Below are positions 8,651 to 16,839 of a stretch of DNA of 64,000 nt, piece after piece. Every line of letters starts with the position of its first letter. Positions within the stretch are counted from its first letter, which is position 1. The DNA comes from Candidatus Poribacteria bacterium (GTDB taxonomy: Bacteria; Poribacteria; WGA-4E; GCA-2687025): the NCBI GenBank assembly GCA_028818695.1, contig JAPPNK010000012.1:163476-227475 (forward strand), written 5' to 3'. Below the pieces are notes generated by a model that saw only the letters and a list, made by a program, of their open reading frames with translations, did no database searches and was not told where the DNA came from. Both the position numbers and the translations under genes were made by a program.

Positions 8651-9919
8651 CTATTGATGCCGTATCGCATCGACGGGCGGCATCAGCCCGGCGCGGAAAG
8701 CGGGAAATATCCCCGCCAAGACGCCGATGCAGCCTGAGATGAGCATGGCGAACAGCGCCGACTCAAGCGAGACGACGGAGGGCCAATCGACGATCAAGCC
8801 TTCTCCGCTTGAACGGCGCAAGGCGGACGAGATGCCGAACGAGGCGAGCTTGCTTAAACCCCATCCGAAGCCGACGCCGAGTACTCCGCCAATGCCGCCT
8901 AGGACGACCGCTTCAATCAGAAACTGAGAAAGGATATGCCGCCGTCTGGCGCCGACCGCCTTTCGCAAGCCGATCTCGTGCGTCCGTTCGGTGACGGTCA
9001 CGAGCATCATGTTCATGATTCCGACGCCGCCGACGATCAGGGCGATGCTGGCGACGCCCGACAGGAACGCTTTCATGACGAAGCTGACCTGCTGAACGGC
9101 TCGGATGATTTCGTCCGAGGTTTGGAACTGAAAGGCGTCGGTTGCCGCGCTCAAACGATGCCGGCGGCGCAGCGTCAGCTTCACCTCTTTCACCGCCTGT
9201 TCAACCGCGAGGGCAGATTTTGCACGAATAAAGAACACGCCGACGCCGTCATGCCCGGCGAACCGCTGGCTGAAGGTTGTCAGCGGCATGATGAGGCTGT
9301 TGTTGGAGCCTGTGAAGTCGGGCGAGTCGTCAGGCTTGCGCTCCATAACGCCGACGATGGTCAGCCTCTCCCCCGCCAATGTGATGTCCTTGCCTAAGGC
9401 GGAGTCGCCTGGATAAAGGTCGCGTTCCAGGTCGGCTCCGACGACGCACACCTTGCTTTCGCGCTCAACGTCTAGGCCGGTTAAAAATCTGCCTCTGTCC
9501 AGCTTCCAGTTGTGTCCCGTCCCGTAATGCTGGGTTGTTCCGACGGCGCGCGCCTGTTTTGAGCGACCGCCATGGGTCGCGCGCAGGTCCCACCACATCT
9601 CCGGCAGGACAAACTCAACGGACGGAGCGTTCGACTCGATCGCCTGAACATCGCCGTAGCGCAGGTAGGCGCGGGCGTCGTTTCGCTCCCAGCGTCCGTC
9701 CTCGCGCTCAACCCATTCGGGGCGGAAGCAGATGATCGTATTGCCCATGCCCATCTGGTTGAGAAGGTCCATGATCATCTGGTTCAAGCCTTCGCTGACG
9801 GAGACGGAGACGGTGACGGAAGCGATGCCAATGACCATTCCGAGCGTCGTTAAGAAGGCGCGGAACTTGTGGCGGAACAGCGCCATGACGCCTTGCAGGA
9901 AGCTGTGGGTGAAGACCAT
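8651..9919 (-). CDS. MacB/FtsX-type ABC transporter permease (second of pair)
   Basis: 422 residues with the MacB layout: an N-terminal membrane segment (FRAFLTTLGMVIGIASV), a long periplasmic MacB_PCD region, and three C-terminal membrane segments. The C-terminal part carries VGGVGIMNMMLVTVTERTHEIGLRKAVGA, the usual coupling region contacting an ATPase, and ends MPPVDAIRH. The family exports or mechanically transmits on substrates such as lipoproteins, peptides or macrolides. ATG 9919 overlaps the preceding gene's TAA by one base (TAATG), so it is translated with its partner. No ATP-binding subunit is encoded next to it, so the ATPase must come from elsewhere. Confidence 0.87.
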   Translation of the reverse strand: MVFTHSFLQGVMALFRHKFRAFLTTLGMVIGIASVTVSVSVSEGLNQMIMDLLNQMGMGNTIICFRPEWVEREDGRWERNDARAYLRYGDVQAIESNAPSVEFVLPEMWWDLRATHGGRSKQARAVGTTQHYGTGHNWKLDRGRFLTGLDVERESKVCVVGADLERDLYPGDSALGKDITLAGERLTIVGVMERKPDDSPDFTGSNNSLIMPLTTFSQRFAGHDGVGVFFIRAKSALAVEQAVKEVKLTLRRRHRLSAATDAFQFQTSDEIIRAVQQVSFVMKAFLSGVASIALIVGGVGIMNMMLVTVTERTHEIGLRKAVGARRRHILSQFLIEAVVLGGIGGVLGVGFGWGLSKLASFGISSALRRSSGEGLIVDWPSVVSLESALFAMLISGCIGVLAGIFPAFRAGLMPPVDAIRHQ

Positions 9920-11160
9920 TACGGATGCCTCAGGGCGTCGACGGGGGGAAGTTTTGCGGCGCGTATGGCGGGGGCTGCGCTGGCGACGACGCCTGTCAAC
10001 GAGCCGACCGACACAGAGAGCGCTACGGACGTCCAAGAGATGAGAGAGGGCCAGGAGCCGCCCTTCATGACAAACGTGACGACGGCGAAAGCGAGGGCGC
10101 GTTCGGTGAGCCATCCGAAGAAGACGCCGATAAGGCTCCCAATCAGGCAGAGAAAGGCGCCTTCAACAAGAAACTGAACGGCGATGTTGACGCGCGTCGC
10201 GCCGACCGCTTTTCTAAGCCCGATCTCGCGCACCCGTTCGGCGACGCTGACAAGCATGATGTTGAGAATGCCGATGCCTGCAATCAGAAGCGACATGGCG
10301 GCGATGGCTCCGAGGGCGATCTGTATCGCATTTCCTAGAAAGTTGGCGCCGCTTTCTATTTCGGCGGCTTGGGAGTAGATTTGGACAAAGTCGTCGCCTC
10401 CGTGGTGTCGGCGGAGAACGGCTTGCGTTTCTTTCTCCGCTTTTTCGCGCAGGTCCGGCGAGAACGCCTTCAGAAGAAGATTGTCGACCTGTTGCCCTCC
10501 CCAGAAAGCGGTATGCGCCGTTGTGTAGGGAACGAAGACCTGGTTGTCGAGGCTGCCGGCGGGGCTGTCTCCTCCGCCTTTGGATTCCATGACGCCGACG
10601 ACCGTGAACCGCTGGTTGTTGATGCGCAGCCCCTCGCCGACAGGGTCCAGCTTGCCGAACAGATCGGAGGCGACCTCCGAGCCGATGACGACAACTTTGT
10701 TCCAGAGGTCGACGTCGGCGTCCTCTAAGAAACGGCCGAGGCTGTTTGACCAGTCGCGGATATGCTTGTATACGCCGGTTGTGGCGCGTAGGTCGGATAT
10801 TTTGGAATCGCCTTCGTTTGAAAGAAACACCTGGCGTCCTGCGTCCGGGGCAACCCATTCAACGGAGGGACAGTAGGTTTCGATCAGTTCTATATCGCGC
10901 ATCGAGAGGCGTTCGCTGCTCGGGTTCGGAATCCACCGCCCGTCTCGGCGCACCCAGCTGGGGCGGTAGACGTTGAAGGTGGAGGCTCCGCCGATCTTAT
11001 CGACCTCCATCATGACAAGTTGCCGGGCGCCGTCGCCGAAGGAGATGGTGCCGATGACGCCGCCCGTTCCGATGACGATTCCGAGCATCGTTAAGAGGGA
11101 GCGCAGCTTGTTGGCTTTCAGCGCCGACCAGCCGGAAAAAATGCCTTCGATGAAACGCAT
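9919..11160 (-). CDS. MacB/FtsX-type ABC transporter permease (first of pair)
   Basis: 413 residues, homologous to its neighbour: N-terminal SLLTMLGIVIGTGGVIG membrane segment, soluble periplasmic domain, and a C-terminal block with LLIAGIGILNIMLVSVAERVREIGLRKAVGA and an end LPPVDALRHP. With the gene at 8651 it should form a heterodimeric permease. It follows the lipoprotein gene at 11181 by 20 bp on the same strand. The linked lipoproteins could be periplasmic partners or cargo-recognition factors (inference from context). Confidence 0.87.
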   Translation of the reverse strand: MRFIEGIFSGWSALKANKLRSLLTMLGIVIGTGGVIGTISFGDGARQLVMMEVDKIGGASTFNVYRPSWVRRDGRWIPNPSSERLSMRDIELIETYCPSVEWVAPDAGRQVFLSNEGDSKISDLRATTGVYKHIRDWSNSLGRFLEDADVDLWNKVVVIGSEVASDLFGKLDPVGEGLRINNQRFTVVGVMESKGGGDSPAGSLDNQVFVPYTTAHTAFWGGQQVDNLLLKAFSPDLREKAEKETQAVLRRHHGGDDFVQIYSQAAEIESGANFLGNAIQIALGAIAAMSLLIAGIGILNIMLVSVAERVREIGLRKAVGATRVNIAVQFLVEGAFLCLIGSLIGVFFGWLTERALAFAVVTFVMKGGSWPSLISWTSVALSVSVGSLTGVVASAAPAIRAAKLPPVDALRHP

Positions 11161-11180
11161 CGCTTTTCCGCTTTACACCC

Positions 11181-12482
11181 TTATGAATCGGGCGATTCGA
11201 CCAGTTGGCGCACAAACTCCTCAACGCCTGGGCTTGGGGAGGTTTGCAGGAACGCTCGCAGCTGCTGCGTTCCGCCCACTTTTGCGAGCGCTGTTGCGAT
11301 GGTCAGTTGAAGCGTCACATCTTCCGCGGAACGCAGAGCGTTGATGAGCTCTTGGCGGGCTGCGTTTCCGCCGATTTCGCCCAGAGCGGAGGCGGCGATG
11401 TCCTGAACGCGGAGCGACGCCCCCGCGCGCAGCGCCGAACGGAGCGCCGGCAGAGAGCGTTCTCCCAGACGGCTCAAGACGACGCCCGCTTGGAGCTGAA
11501 CGCCTGGGTCGGAGTCCTTCATCGCAGCGGCGGCCGAGGCGACCGCGTTTTCGTCAAAAGCTTTGGCTCCAAGCGTTTTCGAGAGCGATTCGATCATGGA
11601 AGCGGCGCTTCGGCGTATCTCGACATCCGGCTCATGCGCCTCGCTGAGGCGGCGCAGCGCGGCTTCCAGGAGGCGTTTGTCCTTTTGGCTTGGCGCCAGG
11701 GCTTCCAGGGCGCGCGCCGCGGTTCGGCGGACGGCGGGGTCTTTCTCGCGCTCCATGATCGCTAGAAGTCTGTCGAGCGCTTTTGGGCTGTCGGCGCCGA
11801 GCTGTCCTACGGCGCGTATCGCTTCGATTTTGATGCCCGCCAGCTCATGGGTGTACACATAGACCTGCGCGGCGTTTTTGGCGCGTTCCGCAGCTTTCTT
11901 GAACGCCTTGACGCTTTCGACCGCGTCCTCATCAATGACGGCTGCGACGCGGTCGCCGGGCGCGACGCCCGCCGCTTCCGCCGGGCTGAGCGACTGGGAC
12001 GATTCGTAGCCCGCGCGGACGGACGAGACCTGCGTTCCCGAAAAGGCGGCGCCATGCCTCTTCCATTCGGAGGGCTTGCGGGCGGCAAGTTCGATATAGA
12101 TCGTTTCGCCGTCCCGTTCCACTTCAAGCAGCGCCGACGCATCCGATCGATCTTCCGCGCCAATTTGCCAAAATCGTTTTTGCGGCGCCATCGCGCGTTT
12201 CAGAGCCGCCTCCAGCTCGTCCTCGGAAGAGACGGGATAACGCGCCGCCAGATGTGTGATGAGATCGCCCGGTTCCAGTTCGGAATTGGGCGGAACCTTC
12301 GCTGCCGCGACGCCCTTGGCGCCCCATCGATCTTCGAGCTGCGGGTCTAGCCGCTCCGCCGTCAGCCCTAGCCGTTCGTCTTTCCATTCGTTCAGTTCGC
12401 CGCAGCCGGTCCATGCGGCCGTCAACAAAGCCGCGGCGCATATCCAGCCGGCGCGTTTGATCGCTGTCAAGCGTTTGATCAT
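11181..12482 (-). CDS. Probable lipoprotein with PDZ-like and HEAT-repeat domains
   Basis: 433 residues. The N-terminus has a basic start, a hydrophobic stretch and a Cys at 27 (AAWTGCGE), a loose lipobox. Residues about 50-130 and 150-210 contain PDZ-like hints (LEPGDLITHLAARYPVSSEDEL; LSPAEAAGVAPGDRVAAVI). From about residue 215 on it is a run of HEAT-like helical pairs (AIRAVGQLGADSPKALDRLL, ALGEIGGNAARQELINAL). Such proteins act as periplasmic scaffolds; no catalytic residues are seen. It lies two bases from the upstream lipoprotein and 20 from the permease, so one operon. Specific function unknown. Confidence 0.75.
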   Translation of the reverse strand: MIKRLTAIKRAGWICAAALLTAAWTGCGELNEWKDERLGLTAERLDPQLEDRWGAKGVAAAKVPPNSELEPGDLITHLAARYPVSSEDELEAALKRAMAPQKRFWQIGAEDRSDASALLEVERDGETIYIELAARKPSEWKRHGAAFSGTQVSSVRAGYESSQSLSPAEAAGVAPGDRVAAVIDEDAVESVKAFKKAAERAKNAAQVYVYTHELAGIKIEAIRAVGQLGADSPKALDRLLAIMEREKDPAVRRTAARALEALAPSQKDKRLLEAALRRLSEAHEPDVEIRRSAASMIESLSKTLGAKAFDENAVASAAAAMKDSDPGVQLQAGVVLSRLGERSLPALRSALRAGASLRVQDIAASALGEIGGNAARQELINALRSAEDVTLQLTIATALAKVGGTQQLRAFLQTSPSPGVEEFVRQLVESPDS

Positions 12483-12483
12483 C

Positions 12484-13434
12484 TCATCGTACCTGCGTCA
12501 AGGTTCGTCCGTTTCGCCGGGATGAATTCCACCCGTCTGCGCCGCCGCTGTCTTCTTGGAGCAGGTCTAACAGCGCGTCGATGGAGGTTTCGCTTTCGCC
12601 GGCGGCAATGAGCGCTTGTAAGGCGTCTGAGCGGAGCGAGGAGCCTTTGTTGCGCAGGACGCCGAGCAGTTCGTCAACGGCTCCCATCGTTCCGAGGGCG
12701 CGGACGGACAGGGCGCGCGTTTCGGGCGCTTCGCGTTCGCCTTCTCTATCCCACACCTTCCACCAGACGCGCTTCGGCTTTCCGTCGATCTTTTCCACCA
12801 GCTCCGGGATAAAGGAGCGGGCGGCTTCGGGTTTATGCTGCGCCAGCTCTTCGATGGCGGCGACGGCGTTCAGGCGCGTCTCCATGCGTTTGTGCGTCAA
12901 CGCTTGCTTGATGCCGTCCTTCAAGGAGCTGTCTTGGGCGGCGAGGTATCCGAGAACCCATGCGGCGTCGGCGCGCGCGCGGTTGTCCTTGCCTTTGAGC
13001 GCGTCCATCAAGGCGCGCCGTATCGGCTCTTTGCGGGACTTATACCGCTCCGCCAGCGCCATGCGCACCGCATCTCGAATATCAGCGGCTTGGTCGCGCA
13101 GCGCTTCATGGATGAGAGAGTCTTCGTAACGTCTTGGTTCCAAGCGGGCGGCTTCTGAAAACAGCTCGGCGCGCTTTTCAACGGCAAGGTCGCTGCCGTA
13201 ATAACCGAGCAGGTAACGCGCTTCGGCTTCATCTCGGTTCGTAAGGTCAGCCTCTAGAGCGCGGTTCAGTTGATTGGCGGCGAGTTCAATGCGGTTGCGC
13301 TTGTCCGATTTGAGAAGCGACTTTGCCTCGGTGAGCGACTCATTCTGCTGTCCGCATCCGAACATGAGCGCCAGCGCCGCCAATGCGCATACGCCTTGAA
13401 TACCTTTTAGCGCCGCCTGACCTTTACACTTCAT
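12484..13434 (-). CDS. Lipoprotein with HEAT repeats
   Basis: 316 residues. The signal peptide ends LALMFGCGQQ with the lipid-accepting Cys near 27. The next segment (LTEAKSLLKSDKRNRIELAANQLNRALEAD) looks TPR-like, then HEAT-type repeats follow (ARADAAWVLGYLAAQDS, TRALSVRALGTMGAVDELLGVL). First gene of a four-gene minus-strand unit with the PDZ-HEAT protein and two permeases; a ribosome site GGGAG precedes the ATG. It probably sits on the periplasmic face of a membrane and binds a protein partner. No known gene name fits. Confidence 0.75.
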   Translation of the reverse strand: MKCKGQAALKGIQGVCALAALALMFGCGQQNESLTEAKSLLKSDKRNRIELAANQLNRALEADLTNRDEAEARYLLGYYGSDLAVEKRAELFSEAARLEPRRYEDSLIHEALRDQAADIRDAVRMALAERYKSRKEPIRRALMDALKGKDNRARADAAWVLGYLAAQDSSLKDGIKQALTHKRMETRLNAVAAIEELAQHKPEAARSFIPELVEKIDGKPKRVWWKVWDREGEREAPETRALSVRALGTMGAVDELLGVLRNKGSSLRSDALQALIAAGESETSIDALLDLLQEDSGGADGWNSSRRNGRTLTQVR

Positions 13435-13464
13435 CGCGTCTCCCGCTTCCGTTTCTATGAATGT

Positions 13465-13493
13465 ATGTTATCGTCTTATGGGTTGAGAATCAA
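13465..13493 (-). promoter_or_regulatory. Promoter of the lipoprotein/permease operon
   Basis: On the minus strand TTGATT (13493-13488), 17 bp, then TAACAT (13470-13465). It sits about 30 bp ahead of the ATG at 13434, between the gene and the MITE-like element. Confidence 0.45.
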
Positions 13494-13518
13494 CCGGCGT
13501 CTCTGACCTTACGTCTTT

Positions 13519-13654
13519 AGTTGGGACATGTCGACATGCGAACGCAAGCGGCGTCTGCGGCGCCTCTAGATTCCCGCTTTCGCGGGAATGACGCTTTGGC
13601 GGGCGGAGCCTTTTCCCCATTAATAGAGCTATCAATCGCTCAAATGTCCCAACT
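13519..13654. mobile_element. MITE-like element, copy C (136 bp)
   Basis: Bounded by perfect 11-bp inverted repeats, AGTTGGGACAT (13519-13529) and ATGTCCCAACT (13644-13654), with the dRS3-like palindrome at 13570-13589 in the centre. The left 30 bases are almost identical to the element at 39252, which is nearly the same length and has the same ends, so the unit is real. There is no reading frame inside; it would depend on a transposase elsewhere. The 350-base gap 13435-13784 holds a promoter, this element and, downstream, a TATACT box at 13753-13758 that may serve the cytochrome gene. Confidence 0.75.
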
Positions 13655-13784
13655 TTACGCATGAGGCTAGGCGTCTCTTACCCCGTCTTGGACATCAGGC
13701 AAAAGACCGCCGGCAAACCGCTTCCGCGCAAGCGCCGCAGGTCTTGTTCGGTTATACTTTCGGCGTTCTGGGACGGGAAATAGG

Positions 13785-14825
13785 ATGAAACGCCGACTTG
13801 CCGCCGCCGCTGTTTTCGCTGCGCTGTTCGCCTTTGCTGCCGCATGGGTTCTTCATGCGCAGAAGAGCTATCCTGACGCGAACGAGATGCGCGCGCATAT
13901 GGAGGAGGGAAAATGCGCCGACTGCCATCAAGAGATCTGGGAGGAGTGGGAAACGTCGGGGCATGCCCAGGCGTGGGAAAGCAAGCTTTACCAAAAACTG
14001 CGCGCCCAGTATGAGGACGCGCCGAAAGCATGCGACCCGTGCCACGCCCCGCAGCCGATACTCATCACAGGCGCGGGGGCGAAACTGACGAAGGAGAACC
14101 CGTACCCAATGCCGCTTCTGCGCAGCGAGGGAAAGAAGTCGGGCGTCGACTGCCTGACGTGCCATCTGGACGCGGACGGCTCCATGAAAGGTCCCTACAA
14201 CGACCCGTCGCCGTTCCACAAAACGAAAGCGTCCAACGTCTACTATACGCGGCAGATACAGCTGTGCGGGAGCTGTCATGGGCAGCCGAAGGTTGCCGCG
14301 CACAATCAGGTGAAGGATCGGGGGGAAGGGTCTAGAGAGACATGCCAGCGGTGCCATATGCCAGAAACTCAGCGGAAGCCAAGCCAGTACAGCGCTGAAG
14401 TCAAACGCTCCGCCTCGCATGCGTTTTTGGGATCGCGCAGCGAAGAGTTTCTGCAGTCAGCCTATTATCTGGACTATGAAACGACGGAGGAAGGCGTCCA
14501 GCTCTATTTGACGAACACGGCGGATCATCCCGTCCCTGCGGCGCCTCTGCGGGAAATTGAGCTGCGCATACGGATCGCAGCGGCGGACGGCGCCGTTCTC
14601 CATGACGCGCGCGAGACGCACAAACATCCGCTGGATGAGGCGGGCAAGCCTGTTCAACCTGCGGCGAAGGACATACGGCTAAAAGCGAACGAAACGCGCG
14701 TCATCGCGGTCCCGTTAAACCGCGCGAGCCTGAGCGGCGCCGAGATGAACGCAACGGTACGATACCGCCGAACCGCAGACGATCCCTGGATTTTGATGAC
14801 AGAGCTGAAGGCGCCGTTGAATTGA
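13785..14825 (+). CDS. Secreted pentaheme c-type cytochrome (cytochrome c554-like)
   Basis: 346 residues with a signal peptide (residues 1-26, ending VLHAQ) and five CxxCH haem sites: CADCH 44-48, CDPCH 83-87, CLTCH 123-127, CGSCH 161-165, CQRCH 187-191. Spacing and the GVDCLTCHLD, CGSCHGQP and CQRCHMPE contexts fit the cytochrome c554/NrfA-like multihaem family. The C-terminal third (from about 215) is a haem-free beta-rich domain. It should carry electrons in the periplasm or at the outer membrane; donor and acceptor are unknown. It is followed after 70 bp by a predicted barrel protein, a pairing seen in outer-surface electron transfer, though that gene has its own promoter. Confidence 0.85.
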   Translation: MKRRLAAAAVFAALFAFAAAWVLHAQKSYPDANEMRAHMEEGKCADCHQEIWEEWETSGHAQAWESKLYQKLRAQYEDAPKACDPCHAPQPILITGAGAKLTKENPYPMPLLRSEGKKSGVDCLTCHLDADGSMKGPYNDPSPFHKTKASNVYYTRQIQLCGSCHGQPKVAAHNQVKDRGEGSRETCQRCHMPETQRKPSQYSAEVKRSASHAFLGSRSEEFLQSAYYLDYETTEEGVQLYLTNTADHPVPAAPLREIELRIRIAAADGAVLHDARETHKHPLDEAGKPVQPAAKDIRLKANETRVIAVPLNRASLSGAEMNATVRYRRTADDPWILMTELKAPLN

Positions 14826-14850
14826 CAAGCAGGCGTCTTCATGGCATATT
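14822..14850 (+). promoter_or_regulatory. Promoter of the barrel-protein gene
   Basis: A perfect TTGACA (14822-14827) overlaps the stop codon of the cytochrome gene; 17 bp later comes CATATT (14845-14850). Predicted transcription start near 14857, which rules out the ATG at 14862 and favours the one at 14895. Confidence 0.6.
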
Positions 14851-14894
14851 AGCAATACAGCATGAATCGAGACTCATTGCGAAGGGAGCTTGCC

Positions 14895-15731
14895 ATGTTC
14901 ATGAGAGCGTTCATTTCCGCTTTGTTTCTGCTTGCGTTTGCATTGCCGTCCCTCGCCCTGAATCATCTGTTCATTTATCCGCTGGATGAATTCGCGACGA
15001 CGCCCGACCGCGATCATATCCGCATCGGATACGCCCATACGGATGAGACAAGCTTCCTCCCGAACGGCAACGGCTTAAACTTCCTGGGCGGAAAAACGAT
15101 AGGTCGGCATCTCCATGCGTGGGGAAGCGGGTATGCGAATCGTTATTTTCGAAGCGCCGTTGTGCATTACAATGGAGAAGAACTCCGCCTGAGCGGAACC
15201 GCGCGCTACTCCTCTTTGAGCGCAGGAGTCGGGGCGCATGCGGAGCCGATCGACCGCCTCCAACTCTACGCGCGGGCCGGCTATTCGTTCCATAATACAC
15301 GCTACGCTTCGGACAATCTGTCGGGCGAGAAAACTGTAAGTTCGCAGACTTTAGACGGGTATGCGCTTCTCCTGGGAGGCTCCGTGTTTGCGACTCCCGA
15401 TCTGGTCTTGTCGGCGAATATGAACCGCTCAACCTTTAACGAAGACGAATACCAGACGTCCTTTGCAATCAACCGCTTTCATGTGGAGATGTCCTACCGC
15501 ATTCTCAAAGACCTGAAGGCGTCCGCGGGCATTCTCATGGGCGAGCTGCGGAGTTTTAACGATCGGCGCGATAGAACCTCCGCGGCGCATTGGACGACGC
15601 CTCATGCGCGTTTGGAGTATCGGTTCTCGGACCCTGCCGCCGCGTATGTGGAAGCGTCGCGACTCAACTTCGAAGGAGAAGGCGATTCTACGGTCGGATT
15701 TGCGGGAGGGCTGCGATTCTTTTTGCGTTGA
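14895..15731 (+). CDS. Predicted outer-membrane beta-barrel protein, unknown function
   Basis: 278 residues from ATG 14895, chosen because GAAGGGAG lies 6 bases upstream and a promoter lies just before. A signal peptide (FISALFLLAFALPSLAL) is followed by alternating aromatic/polar strands (RLQLYARAGYSF, YALLLGGSVFATPDLVLSANM, FHVEMSYRILKDLKASAGILMG). It ends in GFAGGLRFFLR, close to the usual aromatic barrel end. No conserved family recognised. Its neighbour is a multihaem cytochrome, so a porin-like role in electron transfer is conceivable but unproven. It converges on selD with a 7-bp gap. Confidence 0.65.
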   Translation: MFMRAFISALFLLAFALPSLALNHLFIYPLDEFATTPDRDHIRIGYAHTDETSFLPNGNGLNFLGGKTIGRHLHAWGSGYANRYFRSAVVHYNGEELRLSGTARYSSLSAGVGAHAEPIDRLQLYARAGYSFHNTRYASDNLSGEKTVSSQTLDGYALLLGGSVFATPDLVLSANMNRSTFNEDEYQTSFAINRFHVEMSYRILKDLKASAGILMGELRSFNDRRDRTSAAHWTTPHARLEYRFSDPAAAYVEASRLNFEGEGDSTVGFAGGLRFFLR

Positions 15732-15738
15732 GCGGAAT

Positions 15739-16785
15739 CTACGCCAGGAGCGAGACGCCGCCCGCCGGCGCCTCGACGGCGCGCCCAACCTCCGCCGCAT
15801 AGACGCAGCCGCGCTCATGCAGCGCTTCCAGCGCCGCCGCCGCGCGATCCGGCGGGAACGCAATCAGCAAGCCGCCGGAGGTCTCCGCCTCTAAGAACAG
15901 CTGGCGCGCCGCTTTTGAAACGCCGCGCGCTGTTTTCAAGTTTTTGCCGACATAGGCGGCGTTCGTCTTCGGCGCGCGCGTCTTGACGCCCTTGCGAATC
16001 AGCGCCAGCGCCAACGGCAATACAGGCAGCCGTTCGGCGTCAAACTCCAGCGCAACTTCGCTCGCCGCCGCCATTTCATAACCATGCCCCGCCAGACCGT
16101 AACCTGTGACGTCGGTCGCAGCTCTGCCCTCGCACTCCTGAAGGACGAAGCCCGCCGCGTCGTTCAGCTGACGCATCGAATCGATGGCGAGCTGCAGCTC
16201 CGCCTCGCTGATCATGTTGAACTTTGCCGCGGTTGTGAGGACGCCGACGCCGAGCGGTTTTGTCAAAATGAGAATGTCGCCCGCCCGCGCGCCGCGGTTG
16301 CGCTTGAAACGCTTCGGATGGACGCTGCCCGTCACCGCCAAGCCGTACATCAGCTCCGGCGCTTCGACCGAGTGTCCGCCAACGAGAGCGCAGCCGGCGC
16401 GTTCCAGCTGACGCGCCCCGCCGAGAAGGATCTCCGCCAGAATCTCAATCGGCAGGTTCTTGTTCCAATAGACGATGTTGAGAGCCGTTTTGGGGACGGC
16501 GCCCATCGCGTAAATGTCGCTCAACGCGTTCGCCGCGGCGATCTCGCCAAACATGCGCGGATCGTCCACAATGGGCGTGAAGTAGTCGACGCTGTTGACA
16601 ACGGCGATCTCGTCAGAGAGCTGGTACACGCCGGCGTCGTCCGACGTCTCTATCCCCCAAAGCAGGGACGGATCGTCCGTTTTCGGCAAAAGACCGACCG
16701 CCTTCTCCAGCGCCGCTGGAGACAACTTAGACGCTCAACCCGCGCACTCGACCGTTTCTGTCAAACGTATCTTCTTGGCTGTCAT
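15739..16785 (-). CDS. selD: Selenophosphate synthase, itself a selenoprotein (Sec at residue 17)
   Basis: Makes selenophosphate from selenide and ATP. The conserved body is clear (SDDAGVYQL, TPIVDDPRMFGEIAAANALSDIYAMGA, VGGHSVEAPE, ATDVTGYGLAGHGYEMA). A conventional call would start at a TTG at 16725 and lose the catalytic N-terminus. Reading upstream in the same frame gives ATG 16785 and ECAGUASKLSPAAL, where U is an in-frame TGA (16737-16735). This aligns with E. coli Cys17 in AGCGCK; Lys20 is kept, while Cys19 is Ser. Length from 16785 is 348 residues, normal for SelD. A SECIS-like hairpin follows the TGA. selA and selB are at 34272-35684 and 32359-34275. No Shine-Dalgarno is seen, and the promoter places the transcript start at the ATG. 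Confidence 0.92.
16705..16737 (-). promoter_or_regulatory. Selenocysteine TGA and SECIS-like hairpin in selD
   Basis: The TGA is at 16737-16735. Twenty bases further on in the mRNA begins the loop of a perfect 7-bp stem, CUCCAGC-GGC-GCUGGAG (16721-16705). The loop begins with G. This matches the published bacterial SECIS model: short loop, G among its first two bases, about 16-37 nt from the UGA. SelB would bind here to recode UGA. Confidence 0.75.
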
Positions 16786-16791
16786 ACGCCA

Positions 16792-16820
16792 ATCTTACGC
16801 GATTCGGCGTCCGAACGCAA
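16792..16820 (-). promoter_or_regulatory. selD promoter, possibly giving a leaderless mRNA
   Basis: Minus strand TTGCGT (16820-16815), 17 bp, TAAGAT (16797-16792). Only six bases separate the -10 box from ATG 16785, so transcription would start at or next to the A of the start codon. Confidence 0.45.
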
Positions 16821-16839
16821 CGGCGCCTTGCCGCAGCCG

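Noticed and set aside
15739..16725. SelD as a TTG-initiated protein starting after the UGA
   Set aside because: It would lack the catalytic loop with residues 17 and 20, and the upstream frame matches SelD exactly.
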